Below are positions 35,486 to 47,506 of a stretch of DNA of 64,000 nucleotides, one piece after another. The DNA comes from Nyssa sinensis (taxonomy: Eukaryota; Streptophyta; Magnoliopsida; Cornales; Nyssaceae): assembly GCA_008638375.1 (NCBI GenBank), contig CM018043.1:40494066-40558065 (forward strand), read 5' to 3'. A program made the position numbers and the translations under genes. Under the pieces are notes generated by a model. That model was not told where the DNA came from. It saw nothing but the letters and a program-made list of their open reading frames with translations, and did not search any database. Position 1 is the stretch's first letter. The number at the start of each line of letters is the position of its first letter.

Positions 35486-35585
35486 NNNNNNNNNNNNNNN
35501 NNNNNNNNNNNNNNNNNNNNNNNNNNNNNNNNNNNNNNNNNNNNNNNNNNNNNNNNNNNNNNNNNNNNNNNNNNNNNNNNNNNNN
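35486..35585. other. Assembly gap of exactly 100 N
   Basis: A round-number run of N is conventional for scaffold joins of unknown size. LINE sequence lies to the left and the inside of an LTR to the right, so their adjacency is not established. Confidence 0.98.
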
Positions 35586-38500
35586 GCTCAGGACTTGCTT
35601 TTAGTCACCTGGAAGGGGGACGGATAAAAATCCAGGTAAGCTAATCTAAGCTTGTGAGTAATTCCGACACTTTGTCATGGGTTTCAACTGGTAGTGAGTT
35701 AGTTATAAGAGAAGGTTCATATGAACATACACCACTAGTTGTGCATATACTTCAAATACAGAAACAGAATTCTTCAAAAGGATAGCGTGAAGCATACAAG
35801 GCATTCAAGCTAGGCACGTACTTCAATAATCGTAGAATACAAGAATCTTCAAATCACGTAGCATGATACATTTTTAAAGCATTCAATAAAGCATTTAATA
35901 TGCAACAAAATTTATAAACATGTGTAGAGTGGCGCCATTTGAAGACCAAAGAAATAATTTGGAATCATTTCCATGAAAATAGGAGGATGCCAACTTCTTC
36001 TTCTTTAAAGCATGGGGCTATATAAAAACCCAATTCAGATAAATGGGGGTTTAAAACCTGCTACCATTTTTGAAAACCTTTTTATCTTTTCACTTTTTAA
36101 CTCAAGGATCTGTTTCGAACCAGACCCTAGTTTTACTTCTCGTGGAGATATCTCATGCCTGGGGGATCAGATCCTGCTACCGGGCATTCTTCATGTCAAT
36201 TGAGTTCCGAAGGAATCCCAATATCAATACTTAGTGTTTATGCACAATTATCTTGCAAAAACATGACTTCTTCGTGAAATGCTTTTTATGAGCATAAAAA
36301 AAATGACTTCTTCATTGGATGCTTTTCAAAGAGCATCAAATTATGGCTTCTTCAAGTAAATGATTTTCATAAGTATTAAAAACGTGATTTCTTCAAATAT
36401 AAGCTTTTCATGAGCGTTTGAAACATGACTTTTCAAATAGATGCTTTTCATAAGTACTAAAATATGGCTTCTTTAAGAAATGCTTTTGATGAACATCTAA
36501 AACATGGTTTCAATTTAAGAATGAATTTTCATGTGTATTCAAAATATGGACAATTTAACCGGGCTTTTAAATATTTAAAGGACAATACTTGAATCGTTTG
36601 ACATACGAGCTTCGGGAATTTAAATCACGATACACAGGAATTTATTAAAGCATGGACAGAATAAAAACATTTAATTGAAGAGGCATTTAATAAAACAGAC
36701 AATAACATGGACACGTAGAAAATAAATGTATCATTTGTCAGAATGTCAGGAAGTAATTTGCATGCCATGTTAGAATTGATAAATGATTATGATAAAACGT
36801 TGGAATATAAAGCATATAAATACGAGAGTTTAGAATTTAAAATATAGCAGATATAAAAACACTTCAGAACATTTGGACTTAAACTTTTTTAGAATCCATG
36901 GAGATTAAAACCTCCACTTCAAAGTACAGGATTACTCACCTTGATCTCCTGGGTCAACACTACTGGTGGCTTTCCCTTTTTCCCTTGTAATTCTTAAAAA
37001 TCAAGTTCATCAAGACTTCAATTAATTCCTCATTTACTTCAAATCATCTCTAAATTGATGCTCTTCGTTCAATCTTAGACCCGACGTATCCTAACTTCCT
37101 AAGATTGGTCTTACCGGTCTTCTTGTGGTGACTTAATAAATTTTTATTTTTCACGTGACTTATTTTTCAGTACCTATTTTGGTATTTTGGATCTCACCGT
37201 TGGATTCGGAACGTTAAAGAAAGTCAATTTAGACCTTCTCGACTTTTTTATTTGGCTTCGGGCATATGCAGGGGCAAAATGGTAATTTATTTTTTTTCTT
37301 GCCCCGAACCTATCATGGTCCTCAGAATATTTTACTTATCTTATACGTAAATTTTTAGGTCTTTTGGACTTCATTTGGTATCTGCTTTTGATCATAGGGA
37401 CACATCGATTATTTAAATTTTATGACATTTTGACCCTGAATCTTTATTTAATCATATATACAAGTTCACTATTATTTGGCTTCTATTGGTATCATTTTCG
37501 TCCAATTTGGACTTCATTTGGGCTTCGTATTGTATTAGGGGCAATATAGTCATTTAACATTTATGTGTCTGTATTTTTTGGGACTTAATTTCAACAATTG
37601 GACTCTACTATTGAGTCCGGAATGCCCGAAACAATAAAAACACACTATTTATTTATTTAATTTGGGCTTCGTTTGACTCATTTAGTGTCCGATGGTAAAA
37701 TAGTAATTTTACCCATTTAATAAAATAATTAAATAAATTATTTTATTAATTATTTATTTTTCCAGGGGCATATTTGAATTGATTCTTAAAAATCTGGACC
37801 AGAATAGAAATATTCTAAACAGTTGGGGGTTCAAATGCAATTCTTTAAAACTTTTAAAATAAACCAAAGGGTTTAGTTGATTTGTAACTAAACCGGTCCA
37901 CTATTTCACTGAACCAACCGGTTTGGCCGGTTCAGTGCGTAATACTGACGTCAGCCCTACATTTTAAAATTTAAAATCTTTTTAATCAAACGACGTAGTT
38001 TCACGCAAACCCATTTTATGTGATGGGTCGGGTTCCGACCCGAACCTAGATCTGACCCGAACTGACCCACGCATTGTTCATCTTCTTCCTCTCTTTGCCC
38101 CCATGTTGCCCTAATTCCCATTTTTTTTCTTCAATTTTGTGATATTTTGGAACGTGTTTCTCTCTGTTATTTGGTGATTCGAGTTTGTGGGTGTCTTGGG
38201 AACAACTTGGCATCCATTTGAGAGCTTAAATAATCGAGCTCAACAGATCGATTTTACCTCACCATGGCCGCGCCTGTAACACTCTGGTATTCCCTCATTT
38301 TAGCATCATTTCATGTGGTATTTGGCCCGTTTTGCCTCCTTTGTCAAGAGGTTTCCCTCCCTATTCCTAGAATTCAGTTTTAGAGTAAGTTGTGAGGTTG
38401 GGGTTCAAAAACCTGAACCTGCAACTCTAGTTTTAGGGCTCATTTTGAGCTATTTGGACTGGTTCTTGCCATAATGGAAACCCTATAGGATCTAGTTTGG

Positions 38501-39498
38501 GCCCCTAGCGAAGACACCATGGTTTGTTGTGGTCGAATTAGGCCTGCTCCATTGAAGGTCCTTCAATGGTGGCCTATGTGTTTCTAGGCTGTTTCAAGCT
38601 GTCTAGGGTCCTAATTCCGTGCCTCATTCAAGATTACAAACTTTAGATATCATGCATGCACAAATGAGACCCAAACAACTTGCATATACACAAAAGTTTT
38701 AGAGAGAGAAAATTTTTGGGTTTGTGTTTTATACCTTTAAACAGTGGTGTTTTCCTCCTTTCTTGCTTGGATCTAGATCCTCCTTGGTTCTTCTTGAGTG
38801 ACTAGTTGCATGCAAGCATCCTCTTCCCCCTTATTATCCCTCTTCTTCCTTCTTTCTTCACTTTCTCTCTCTAACTTCCTCTCTCTCTCGAGCTAACTTA
38901 TACTTGTATCACAAATCTGATTTCTGAAATGGGGATTGCATACACGTAATGTAGATATATAATGACACTTATTATTTTATTTGTTTTATTTTAAAATCAA
39001 TTCTTTTGGTTGCATGTAAGGCCATTGGCCAATTCGGGAGGTGGAGGGAAAATACTATGCGTATATATACATATATGTTGTAATTTAAGACACAAACAAG
39101 TGGGCAGCCCAAGTGGTATTTTTTTTTTTGGGCTTAAGTGTTTTGTCTACCTTGGGTCAAGGGTTCAAAACCCATTGGCCTCAATTTGGGCTTATTTTTG
39201 CTATTTTCTCCTTTGTGCCTTGCTTGGCTATTAATTTATTATTATTTTCATTTTATTATTTATTATTTAAATTTTGCATTATTTTCACTTTGTGATTAAT
39301 TATTCACTCTTCACGTACCGACTTCATAAAGCGTAGTCATATTTTATTTTCCCAGAAGTCGACCTTGATTTTTAAGGTCTCGGAATTATTTCGAAATCGT
39401 CATCTATTTCCCATTTAAATTTATAAATTATTCCTTTTTAAGGTTACTAATTAATAATTAGTGACTTAATTATCATTTAATCGAGTCAGGGTGTTACA
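35586..39498 (-). mobile_element. E7 LTR, start missing (4-kb class)
   Basis: This is collinear with E5 from about 26225 to its end, including AAGCTAATCTAAGCTT at the stem position, the CTTTTCATAAGTA-like repeats near 36290-36520, AGTCCGGAA modules near 37192 and 37603, ACCGGTT cluster at 37890-37940, A/B-box-like pair at 39105-39172, and a terminal hairpin near 39445-39470. It ends AGGGTGTTACA. Its sense 3' end is in or beyond the gap. No gene is present. Confidence 0.85.
39105..39172 (+). promoter_or_regulatory. tRNA-like A-box/B-box pair in E7 LTR
   Basis: CAGCCCAAGTGG and GGTTCAAAACC are placed as in E5, with 57 bases between their starts. It is a shared inheritance with E5 rather than an independent case. 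Confidence 0.38.
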
Positions 39499-39765
39499 TG
39501 TCGTATCCCCCTTTTTCCCTTTCTTCCTTCCTAGTTTTCTCTTCTGGATCTCCATGCTTCAACCCTTTTTGGTTTCCTCATGCATGCAATGCATGCCAGA
39601 TATAGCCGCACCCTCCCCCTTATTCTCTCCTTCACTTTCTCTCTAAACTCTTCTGTTGCCGCAATCCCTTAACCACCCTCATCCCTTTGTGGATTTAAAT
39701 CCCATAGATCCAGAATTTCTGCCCCACTCCCTTATCACAGCTAGTTGCATGCTTCTATATATCTA

Positions 39766-39806
<41 letters not shown>

Positions 39807-40065
39807 TTATACACCTACACATATACATGTATATACCCATTTTCATGTATATATTTTTATTTTTTATTTCGGTATCCGTTCATGGTTTGCTCGAGCATCG
39901 CCCGAGCATTATCCATACTTTCAAACTATTGAGTTCCCAACCGTCCATTTTATTCAATATTGTAACAGAAAGCCCTAGCGCCTCGGATCTACATGGCTCG
40001 CTTGGTTATAATTTAGGTCGGGGTATTATAGCTCGATCGATTGTAATTTGGGTTAGGGTATTACA
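39499..40065 (-). repeat. U3-end remnant of an LTR related to E3
   Basis: The part ATCCGTTCATGG..GCTCGAGCATCG..CGAGCAT parallels the last 160 bp of E3 (15600-15755). The remnant ends GGGTATTACA. (AT)n lies at about 39769-39800. E7 appears to have been inserted in this LTR. Confidence 0.65.
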
Positions 40066-41201
40066 GTTTATCCCTATTTTAGGGACTTAGCCGCCGTTTG
40101 GCTGTTCCAACTTAGAATAGGAATTACTGATTTTACAAATTGACCCAAATGTTTATATAATTACAAAAGGGGCCCCAGATTTATATATAATTATGATGTG
40201 ACCCAAAAGTAATTAAATTAATTAATTAATTATTTATTTATTTTAAAGGGAAATTACCAAAAAGACCCTAGGTTAGAAAATGAGTTGAACGAACTCTGAT
40301 TAAAGAAAAAGAATAGTAAATTTTTATTATTTCAGGTATTTAGGACTCAACGGTGAAGTCTGACTTATGAAAATAGGTCTCAAAAAATAAAAACACGTAA
40401 AAGTACAAAATGACCATTTTGCCCTTTTTAGTACAGATGTCCAAATTGAAATCTGCGAAAACCTAAACCAACTTTTTTCAACGTTCCAGACTCAATGGTA
40501 GAGTCTAAATTAGTAAAATAGATACTTATAATAATGAGGCATAAAATTTGATGACTAGCATTAAAACTGAAACATGTCCACTAAATGATAGGAAACTCAA
40601 AGGGAAAAGGAAAAAGTTACAGGATACTTAGGTAGATCACATGGATTAAAGGTAAGTAAACTCCTATCTATTATATGTGGTTTTTCAAGCCACATTCTTT
40701 CTATTACTGCCAAAATTTTGTACTCATGTACGTACCCACTGCTATTGTCCCACCATCGATATTGTCCTATCTGGTGGATATTTATTGACTGTTATCTCAT
40801 TGTTGTTATGTTGTATTGTGCCTTGAAAGGCCTATTGATGGATGTTATTGCATGTTATTCTATACCTTATGCACTTATCATGGAATCACGAAAAATCATG
40901 ATTTATTGTGAATGCCGGATTTGTGCTCAGTCACAATATCCATCCGATGCTATCTGATTGACAGGACCTACGAGTCGATTGACAAGACCTACAGGTCAAG
41001 TCCATGAACGAACTCATGGCAATGATGGCATTTTTATGCAGTGAGTTAAAAAGGGCATTTTATATGCATTCATGAAAGGGGGTATGTCGGGCCCCCAAAA
41101 GACCGAGGGTTTGCCAAACCTTGAGCAGAGTAAATGCATCACTAATGTTTGACTGTTATGTTGACGTTTATTGGATTCATAGGATGTTTTCATTTCCCTA
41201 T
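40066..41201 (+). mobile_element. Plus-oriented LTR, left part
   Basis: This reads as the reverse complement of the E3/E8-type LTRs. It has the AGTCC modules inverted near 40357 and 40489, and the CTTGAAAGGCCTATTG part that mirrors the CCTTTCAAGGCAT of E8 at 42183. It lacks the sense start. Solo LTR E8 interrupts it at 41202, and it resumes at 44479. Confidence 0.75.
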
Positions 41202-44200
41202 TGTCACGACCCGAAACCCACCCTATGCGGATCTCGTGTCGCGGGGCCGACCCGAAGGCCGTCCCTACTTTTTCCGTTCCAGTATCATAATAGTAATATG
41301 CAATGTACTAAAAATTTTAAACAATGAACAGCGGAAGCCTTTATCAGTTACACTAATCCAGCGGAAGTCTTTAAATTAAATTAAACAGCGGAAGTCTTAT
41401 TAAATACATGACATAGTTCTACAAAATTCAAAATGAGAACTAAACCGTAACCAGCACCCGGGGGTGGTGAATACATGGGAGAACTAACATAGACTGATCA
41501 GTACTTCAAAATGTCCCCCTACGCTCTCAGACTCCTACTGGGGTCTCGCAGCGTCATCACCTGAAATGGGGGTAAGTGGGGTGGAATGAGCTATGAAGCT
41601 CAGCAAGTAAACCAGATCTCCGACACTGGTATCGATGATTATAAAGAACGTGAATCCATGAATAAAATATGATAGCCAATCATAAGAAAGGAGATACTGT
41701 GATAGCCAATAAGAACAGTTGCCATGATGGCCAATAATTAGTGGGGCACAATAAACAATCAGGAGTAATGAATAAGCAGTGATAAGATTTCTCAACAATA
41801 ACCTGTCACAATAAAAGTATTGCCCCAATAAAACGATTACAATCAAACCAATGAACAACGTAAGATAATCCATAAGAAACAGTAATCCATAAGGTACAGT
41901 AGCCATTCAACAATATATCCATAACAATAATCCAATGGAGATGCTTATAATCTGTAGTAGGGAATGGCAACCCCTCTGCGTAATTCGAGGCCCGGCATAC
42001 CTCTCAGTTAAACTCACATCTTTTGCCACACGTCCGTTCACGGACTAGTTCGTCACAGAAGCATCGGATGGATATTGTGACTGAGCACAATTCCAGCATT
42101 TATAAACATAGCATGATCATTTGTGATTCCATAAGGAGTATGAAAATGGAATATCATATACACAGTAAAGCATAACAGTAAGCCTTTCAAGGCATGGTTC
42201 AATACAATAACAATAGTACAATAGTCAATCAATGTCCACAAGATAGAACAATATCGCATTGTGGATAACAATAACGTGAGGTACTTTCAAGAGTACTAGT
42301 TTGGCAGTAAAGAGAATAAACTTGACTTTAGAAACACCACATGGAAGAGAAAGTGATCCACTTACCTCTATCGTGATTCTACCTCAGAAATCCGTGAATG
42401 TACCTTTGCCTTTCGAGTTCCCTATATATCAGTGAATACGTTTCAGAATAAATGCTATTCATCAAATTTTATACCTTTCTATCATAAGTATTTCAAATAC
42501 TATTTTAGACTTTATCATTGAGTCCGGAATGCCGAAGAAAGTCGGTTTAGGCTTTCGCGGAATTCCATTTGGACTTTTGTACTAAAAAGGGCAAAATAGT
42601 CATTTTGCACTTTTGCGGTATTTTATCCTTTGGGGTTCTGTCTCATAAAATGGACCCCACCATTGGACTTAGAACGTCCGAGATAATAGGTTTTGACTAT
42701 TCATTTGCCTTATTTGGACTTCGTTTGACCCATTTTTGGATTAGGGGCATTATTGTAAAATTAATATTTAATTAATGTTTATACTTGGGCAACAGTGAGA
42801 TTTCACAAAACATTTGGGGCCGGTTCATAAATTCCAAAAGCTGCGGTCTGAACCAGTTGGTTCAGACCTGAAAAACCCTAAACCGTCTCACCCCTCCCTT
42901 GAACCAAACGGTTCAGTCCACTTGAAAAACCGGATTTCAATAAACCTATTTCCCTATCCTTATCCTTGGTTTGGATAACCTCAAACCCATTTCCCATTTA
43001 TTATCCCAGTTACCAAACAGCCCTAAATCCATTTAAACCAAAAACCCAAAACGACACAGCTTCGGTCCCATTTATTTCCGGTCGGGTACCGACCCGATCC
43101 GTACCCAGATCCGTCCCAGTTTTGACCCGATAGCCCCACGCTTTTTCGGTCCTCTTCCCCACTGCTCCGGTAGGGTTCCGGCAGTGCACAGCCACCTTCT
43201 CCGGCGACGGTGACTCATTTTCAATCATTTTCTAAGCTGTTTTGAATGTCAATCTTTTCTATTTTCCATGTAGATTATATTTCTAACTTTATTTTTCAAT
43301 GTAACCCTTCAATTCTTCACGAAATAGAGGTTGAACATTTCCGGCCGAATCTCCGGCCAAGTGACAGTTTCTATTTCATGACGTTTTAGGCACGGTTTTG
43401 ACCCCTAATTGCTTCTAACAGCTTTCTGCATATCATAGGGTCATGCTAGGGTCGATTTAAACAAGGTTTAATGCATATACTATCACATGGCCGACTATTC
43501 TCTATAACCTGCAACTCCCGATTTCTCTATGGTTTCTCAACCTTTTAACCTGATTCTTTTTGCTTTTAAAAGCTAATATCATGCTCATTTAGACCCTATA
43601 ATCATATATAAGCTTCATACTTTAAATCTCAAAAACAGAACTAAAGCTTGCTTACCTGGGTTTCGGATTTCAGCCCACTATGACCCTCCAAAGTTCCTGT
43701 TTATGCTCCTGAGTTCTTTGCCAAAGTGTTCTCCCAACAATGGTCTCTCTTTTGCGTTTAAACCCACACCCGTAGGTTCATATTTGTAGAGAGAAGTCTC
43801 CACCGCCTCTCTCTCTTTTCTCTCTCTCCCTCTCTTGGTTTCTCCCCCTTCTATGGCCTCTTTCCTTGACCTAGGATCTGTATTCTCTCTGCCAAATGCA
43901 ACCTTTGCATTAAATGGTTAGGAGACTTGTTTTACACTCATATATACATATATCATATTATATATATATATATATGTAACACACACATCTCTCACCTAGC
44001 CGACACACACACACCTCACTTACATCACAGCTGTATACTGCCCAAGGGCAGTCTCCCCCATTTCCTTTTCTTTCTTTTTTATTTCTTATGTAGATATACA
44101 TATATACATAAATACATCACACATGTATAATACATTATATCTTATACATATATACACATGAAATACACCTCTTTTATACATGTATATACATGTATACGTA

Positions 44201-44478
44201 GGGGTCTAATTCCATTTTAAATCATATTTACATACACTGATTTTAATCAAGCTACACATCTATGTTCACGTATGCATGCATGGAAATACGTGCATGCACG
44301 CATTTCGATGCAATGCCCTGTGATGCTCTGGTGTCACCCAGCCTTGATCATTTATTCCTATCATTCCAGTCATTTATTTCCATGAAAATATTAAGATATA
44401 CATATCTTACCTTTCAAGTTACATGTTTTAACCGACCTACCTCGATATACGTGACATATCCCGGGTCGGGATATTACA
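41202..44478 (-). mobile_element. E8 solo LTR (3277 bp), perfect TSD
   Basis: It starts TGTCACGACCCG and ends GGGATATTACA. The 5-bp TSD cctat is perfect (41197-41201 and 44479-44483). There is no internal coding region, so it is a solo LTR of the E9 family. The stem-loop and CACCTGAAATGG module lies at 41558-41612, AGTCCGGAA modules near 42513 and 42654, AAACGACACAG near 43050, GGTACCGACCC near 43087, and the double ACGT element at the end. The 123-codon minus-strand frame at 41535-41906 is not kept in register in related LTRs. Confidence 0.93.
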
Positions 44479-44960
44479 CCTATGAATAGTTCCATGTTGA
44501 TAGTTCTTTTTTTATTGGATTTGACTGTGACCGAATTATTGTGGCAGTATACCTATGTTGACTGTGATTATTTGAGCTTTTCCCATATTCATGCTACACC
44601 ATTACTCATAGGTGTTATTGGACCTTACTATTCATTGGCCATTGTGGGATTTTAATGTTAATTGCAACCGTTGTCATGACTGGCTATCATGTTACCTTTG
44701 AGTTTATATTTTTCCATGTTAACCCTAAACCGTATTGGAGATAGGCTTTTACTTACTGAGCGTTACTAGCTCACCCCACTTACTATTTTCTTTTAGGTGA
44801 GAATGCTATACAGTAGGAGTTTAGAAGCATAGAGAGACAGTTGAGGAGCGTGATAGAATAATGTAGTCTCTCCTATGTACTCACCACCTAAGAGTGGTTG
44901 TATGTTATGTTTATGTCGGTTTATAGTTTTCTAAGTTGTTAAAATTAAAGGAAGAGATGC
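44479..44960 (+). mobile_element. Plus-oriented LTR, right part
   Basis: This continues the LTR interrupted by E8. In sense orientation it shows GAGCGTTACTAGCTC and then a pyrimidine tract with TTTTAG/GTGAGAATG (44757-44800), followed by CTCTCCTATGTACTCACCACC, the inverse of the start of E3. It breaks at 44960 before the expected GTGACA end. Confidence 0.75.
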
Positions 44961-44993
44961 TGTCACGACCCGAAACCCACCCTATGTGGATCT
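44961..44993 (-). repeat. 33-bp start of another LTR
   Basis: TGTCACGACCCG and the next 20 bases match the LTR starts of the E3/E8/E9 class and then stop at a CTT repeat. The remainder of this LTR has been lost. Confidence 0.7.
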
Positions 44994-45049
44994 TCTTCTT
45001 CTTCTTCTTTAATATTATAACATTATCTCTCTTCTTCATCTCCTTTGTT

Positions 45050-45339
45050 CTTTGTTGCAAGACGATATCATCTTCTACTCAAAGTTCACATCTTGCAAAT
45101 TATGGTGATGGCTCACAATTCTCATAGCTTTGTTTCTGTGGGCTTGAATGTTCTATAAAGATTTCCTAGACTAAATCAAACCCAAGAAGAAGGTTATGTA
45201 GTTATCCCAAGTACAAGTTTAAGATATATAATAAAAATACTAGTTTTCATTAATTTCATACATTATATGATTTTTATTTATTTATTTGTAGGAAGAGAGA
45301 ACATGTAGATTTTTTAGATGGTGTGATCCTTTGATATGA
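45050..45339 (+). pseudogene. GRF-type zinc-finger gene fragment with an intron
   Basis: A frame through 45131 reads CFCGLEC, then TKSNPRRRLC and YPKY, matching the GRF zinc-finger layout (C-x-C-x3-C, then NPGRRF and a cysteine). After an AT-rich stretch from GT at 45217 to AG at 45295, the frame resumes as ERTCRFFRWCD, the end of a GRF finger. The phase fits only if that stretch is spliced out. In-frame stops at 45125 and within KIS-TKS, and a TGA at 45337, make it a pseudogene. Plant GRF-finger proteins are mostly uncharacterised nucleic-acid-binding proteins. It may be a captured host fragment or an old host pseudogene. Confidence 0.65.
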
Positions 45340-45523
45340 GAGCTAAAGAAACAGATTATTGTTTTACTACTGTGAAGGATGTGCAATCCTCTCATGGTAG
45401 AGAGGAAAAATATAAAGTGGTGGTTGTGATGATAGCATTCAACCTGCAGTTGTACATCACAATTTTTAGAAAAGGAGGAAGGTTTCTTCCTCTTGTATGA
45501 TGGTTATGGATGGCCAATGGAAA
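45340..45523 (+). other. Possible trailing part of GRF pseudogene
   Basis: After the TGA the same frame reads ELKKQIIVLLL before another stop, which would suit the helix that often follows a GRF finger. Beyond that I see nothing. Confidence 0.3.
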
Positions 45524-46770
45524 TGTCACATCCCGCACCCCACCCTATGCGGATGCTAAAGATGTGAAGCCAGTTAGCCGCCTTGCCGGTCTCCCTACCG
45601 ACAATGTGACCAACAAAGGCAATCTTCTAAACCGTACGATGAATTACACTCCAAATATAGGGTCAGAGCTGCAGAATCTAAAACCTTTTCATCTCGAGAA
45701 TATAACTCATCCATATACCGTAGAGTTATGTACCACAGAGTAAGTTTATAATCAGACATCTAATAACTTTAGTCACAGAGCATATCTATAACCAGTCATA
45801 TAACACAGAGCATATCTAATCCCTCTATAGTACCATTACCATAAGCCATGTTCCAATACATGTAATACATATCAATGAAGTCAATCATAACATATCACTC
45901 ACCTGAATAGCCAAAGTCAGCCCATTAGAACCCAAGTCTCCACAACTCCATGCCATTAGATTCGTATTTGGGATACCTCTCAACTTACTAGTATCATCTC
46001 CTTCTACCTTCTAATCCAATGGAGATATATCCTGAAAAATACTAAATAAATGGAATGAGCTTAAACAAGCTCAGTGAGTAACATAGGTTCCTGCCATGGG
46101 TTTCAAAACCCGTTTATATATACATGCACACTCAAATGCAGTTCAAGTAGAACAATGCAGCTCAAGTAAGACAATAGGATAGAGCAAAACAGGACAGGAT
46201 GAATAAATCACACTGATATAGAACAGATCAACAATCGAAAGTATAGCATCAAGTGTGCCTAATTCTTTCCCCAGGTGATGTGGGATGCTGAGTTCACCAC
46301 GCCTCATAACCAGCCATGCACCTTCTAGGGTCAGATCAAAACAGGATAGGACAGGGTTGAATGGGTGCTTGAGTACTAGGATACTGAGTTCACCACGCCT
46401 CATAGCCAGCCATCCTAGTATCAGGGCGGAACATATTAAGATTGAGCAGATGCTAAGTTCACCATGCCTCATAGCCAGCCATCCACCCTCTGGTATACTC
46501 AATCCTGTGAAGGGCCCAGAGTAGACACATATAATAAAATAGAATTGAACCAGACTACGATGGCGTAGAACAAGTTAGAACAACAGACCCAAAATAGAAT
46601 TAGAACAGGAGATAACAAAAGTAGGATAGAATGGAATCATGCCACATGTAATGCAGTGTAAAGAGTATGCATTTAAAATAGTTCAGTGTATAAAATAGTT
46701 CAGTATATAAAGTAGTACAATGTATAAAAAATATACACCAAGTCAGGAGTCTGAGTTACTTACCTGAATA
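45524..46770 (-). mobile_element. LTR of E4-related family, interrupted
   Basis: It starts TGTCACATCCCGC, and from about 46030 it is collinear with E4: AATGAGCTTAAACAAGCTCAGTGAG, GGTTCCTGCCATGGG and GTAGAACAATGCAGCTCAA. A three-copy tandem repeat lies at 46285-46503. Similarity to E4 stops near 46770, where a gene-like segment takes over. The far end is not seen because another LTR enters at 47507. Confidence 0.75.
46285..46503. repeat. Three-copy repeat with GAGTTCACCACGCCTCATA core
   Basis: Units begin near 46285, 46382 and 46450. The shared core continues into CAGCCAT. Unit spacing is uneven (about 97 and 68 bp). E4 has a single diverged version around 22840-22890. Confidence 0.85.
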
Positions 46771-47506
46771 TACGCTTATCTCCATTCACAGATATCCTCT
46801 ATATATGTCGTTAGTCACATCCATGCATATCCTAGGCATTATCCTCCTGATGGCCATCATAATTGATTCATCATCCAAAAGATCATCCGATTCCTCAGAT
46901 GTGATCATATCCAACCTTTGTCTAGTTGCAGTGAGCATTCCACTAGCACTGCAATCATCATTTAACTTTCTAGCTGACTTGGCAAGGTAGTTCCTTTTGT
47001 TTCTCCATTCCGAACCCCAACCACATGAACTTTTAGTGGGATCTCTCTTTTCAGTGAAACATTTCTGGTGACCCCAGGACAACTGTACATCACTTTCGTT
47101 GCAATCACCAACCTGTTTCTGTTGATCCCATTGAGACTGTACACTTTCACTTCAACCGCCAACCTTGGAGAATTTGCAGTCAAGCGTGAACCAAATTCTT
47201 GTGCATCCAGAGTTTGAGGTTGATCTTCAGCCCACGGTTCAGCAGTTGAAGAAAACACATCGACAGGTTGATCGAGTCGGCCAACCATTTTAAATCCAGT
47301 TTCATCAACTTTTTCAGCCTTTTTCCTACAAGCTGTCCAGGATCCTGACTGGTCATGCCTTTTCCTAGAATCCACTGCATCTCACCCATTGGACCTTGAA
47401 GAATCCTCTTGTGCTCTTTCAGACCAGACTTCAAGAGTTGAAACCAATCGACCAGATTGGTCTGATAGATGTTGGCCATCCTTAAACCAACTAGTTACAT
47501 TGGCTT
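46771..47506 (-). pseudogene. Gene-like coding segment of unknown identity
   Basis: Minus-strand frames with non-repetitive protein-like composition cover most of this segment. From right to left they are a short part (IYQTNLVDWFQLLKSGLKEH), a longer part with VDVFSSTAEPWAEDQP and VEVKVYSLNGINRNRLV, then after a frameshift LNDDCSASGMLTATRQRL and IMMAIRRIMPRICMDVTND. I do not recognise the family. Part of it (about 47218-47430) recurs inverted at 49135-49330. It may be a captured host-gene piece carried by the LTR family or a fragment of an unfamiliar transposon protein. Confidence 0.4.

Noticed and set aside
35436..35627. Frame running through the N gap
   Set aside because: It exists only because N codons contain no stops.
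40718..42271. Similar hydrophobic frames at 40718-40957 (+) and 42053-42271 (-)
   Set aside because: The resemblance reflects inverted related LTRs. Neither has a start context or conserved length.
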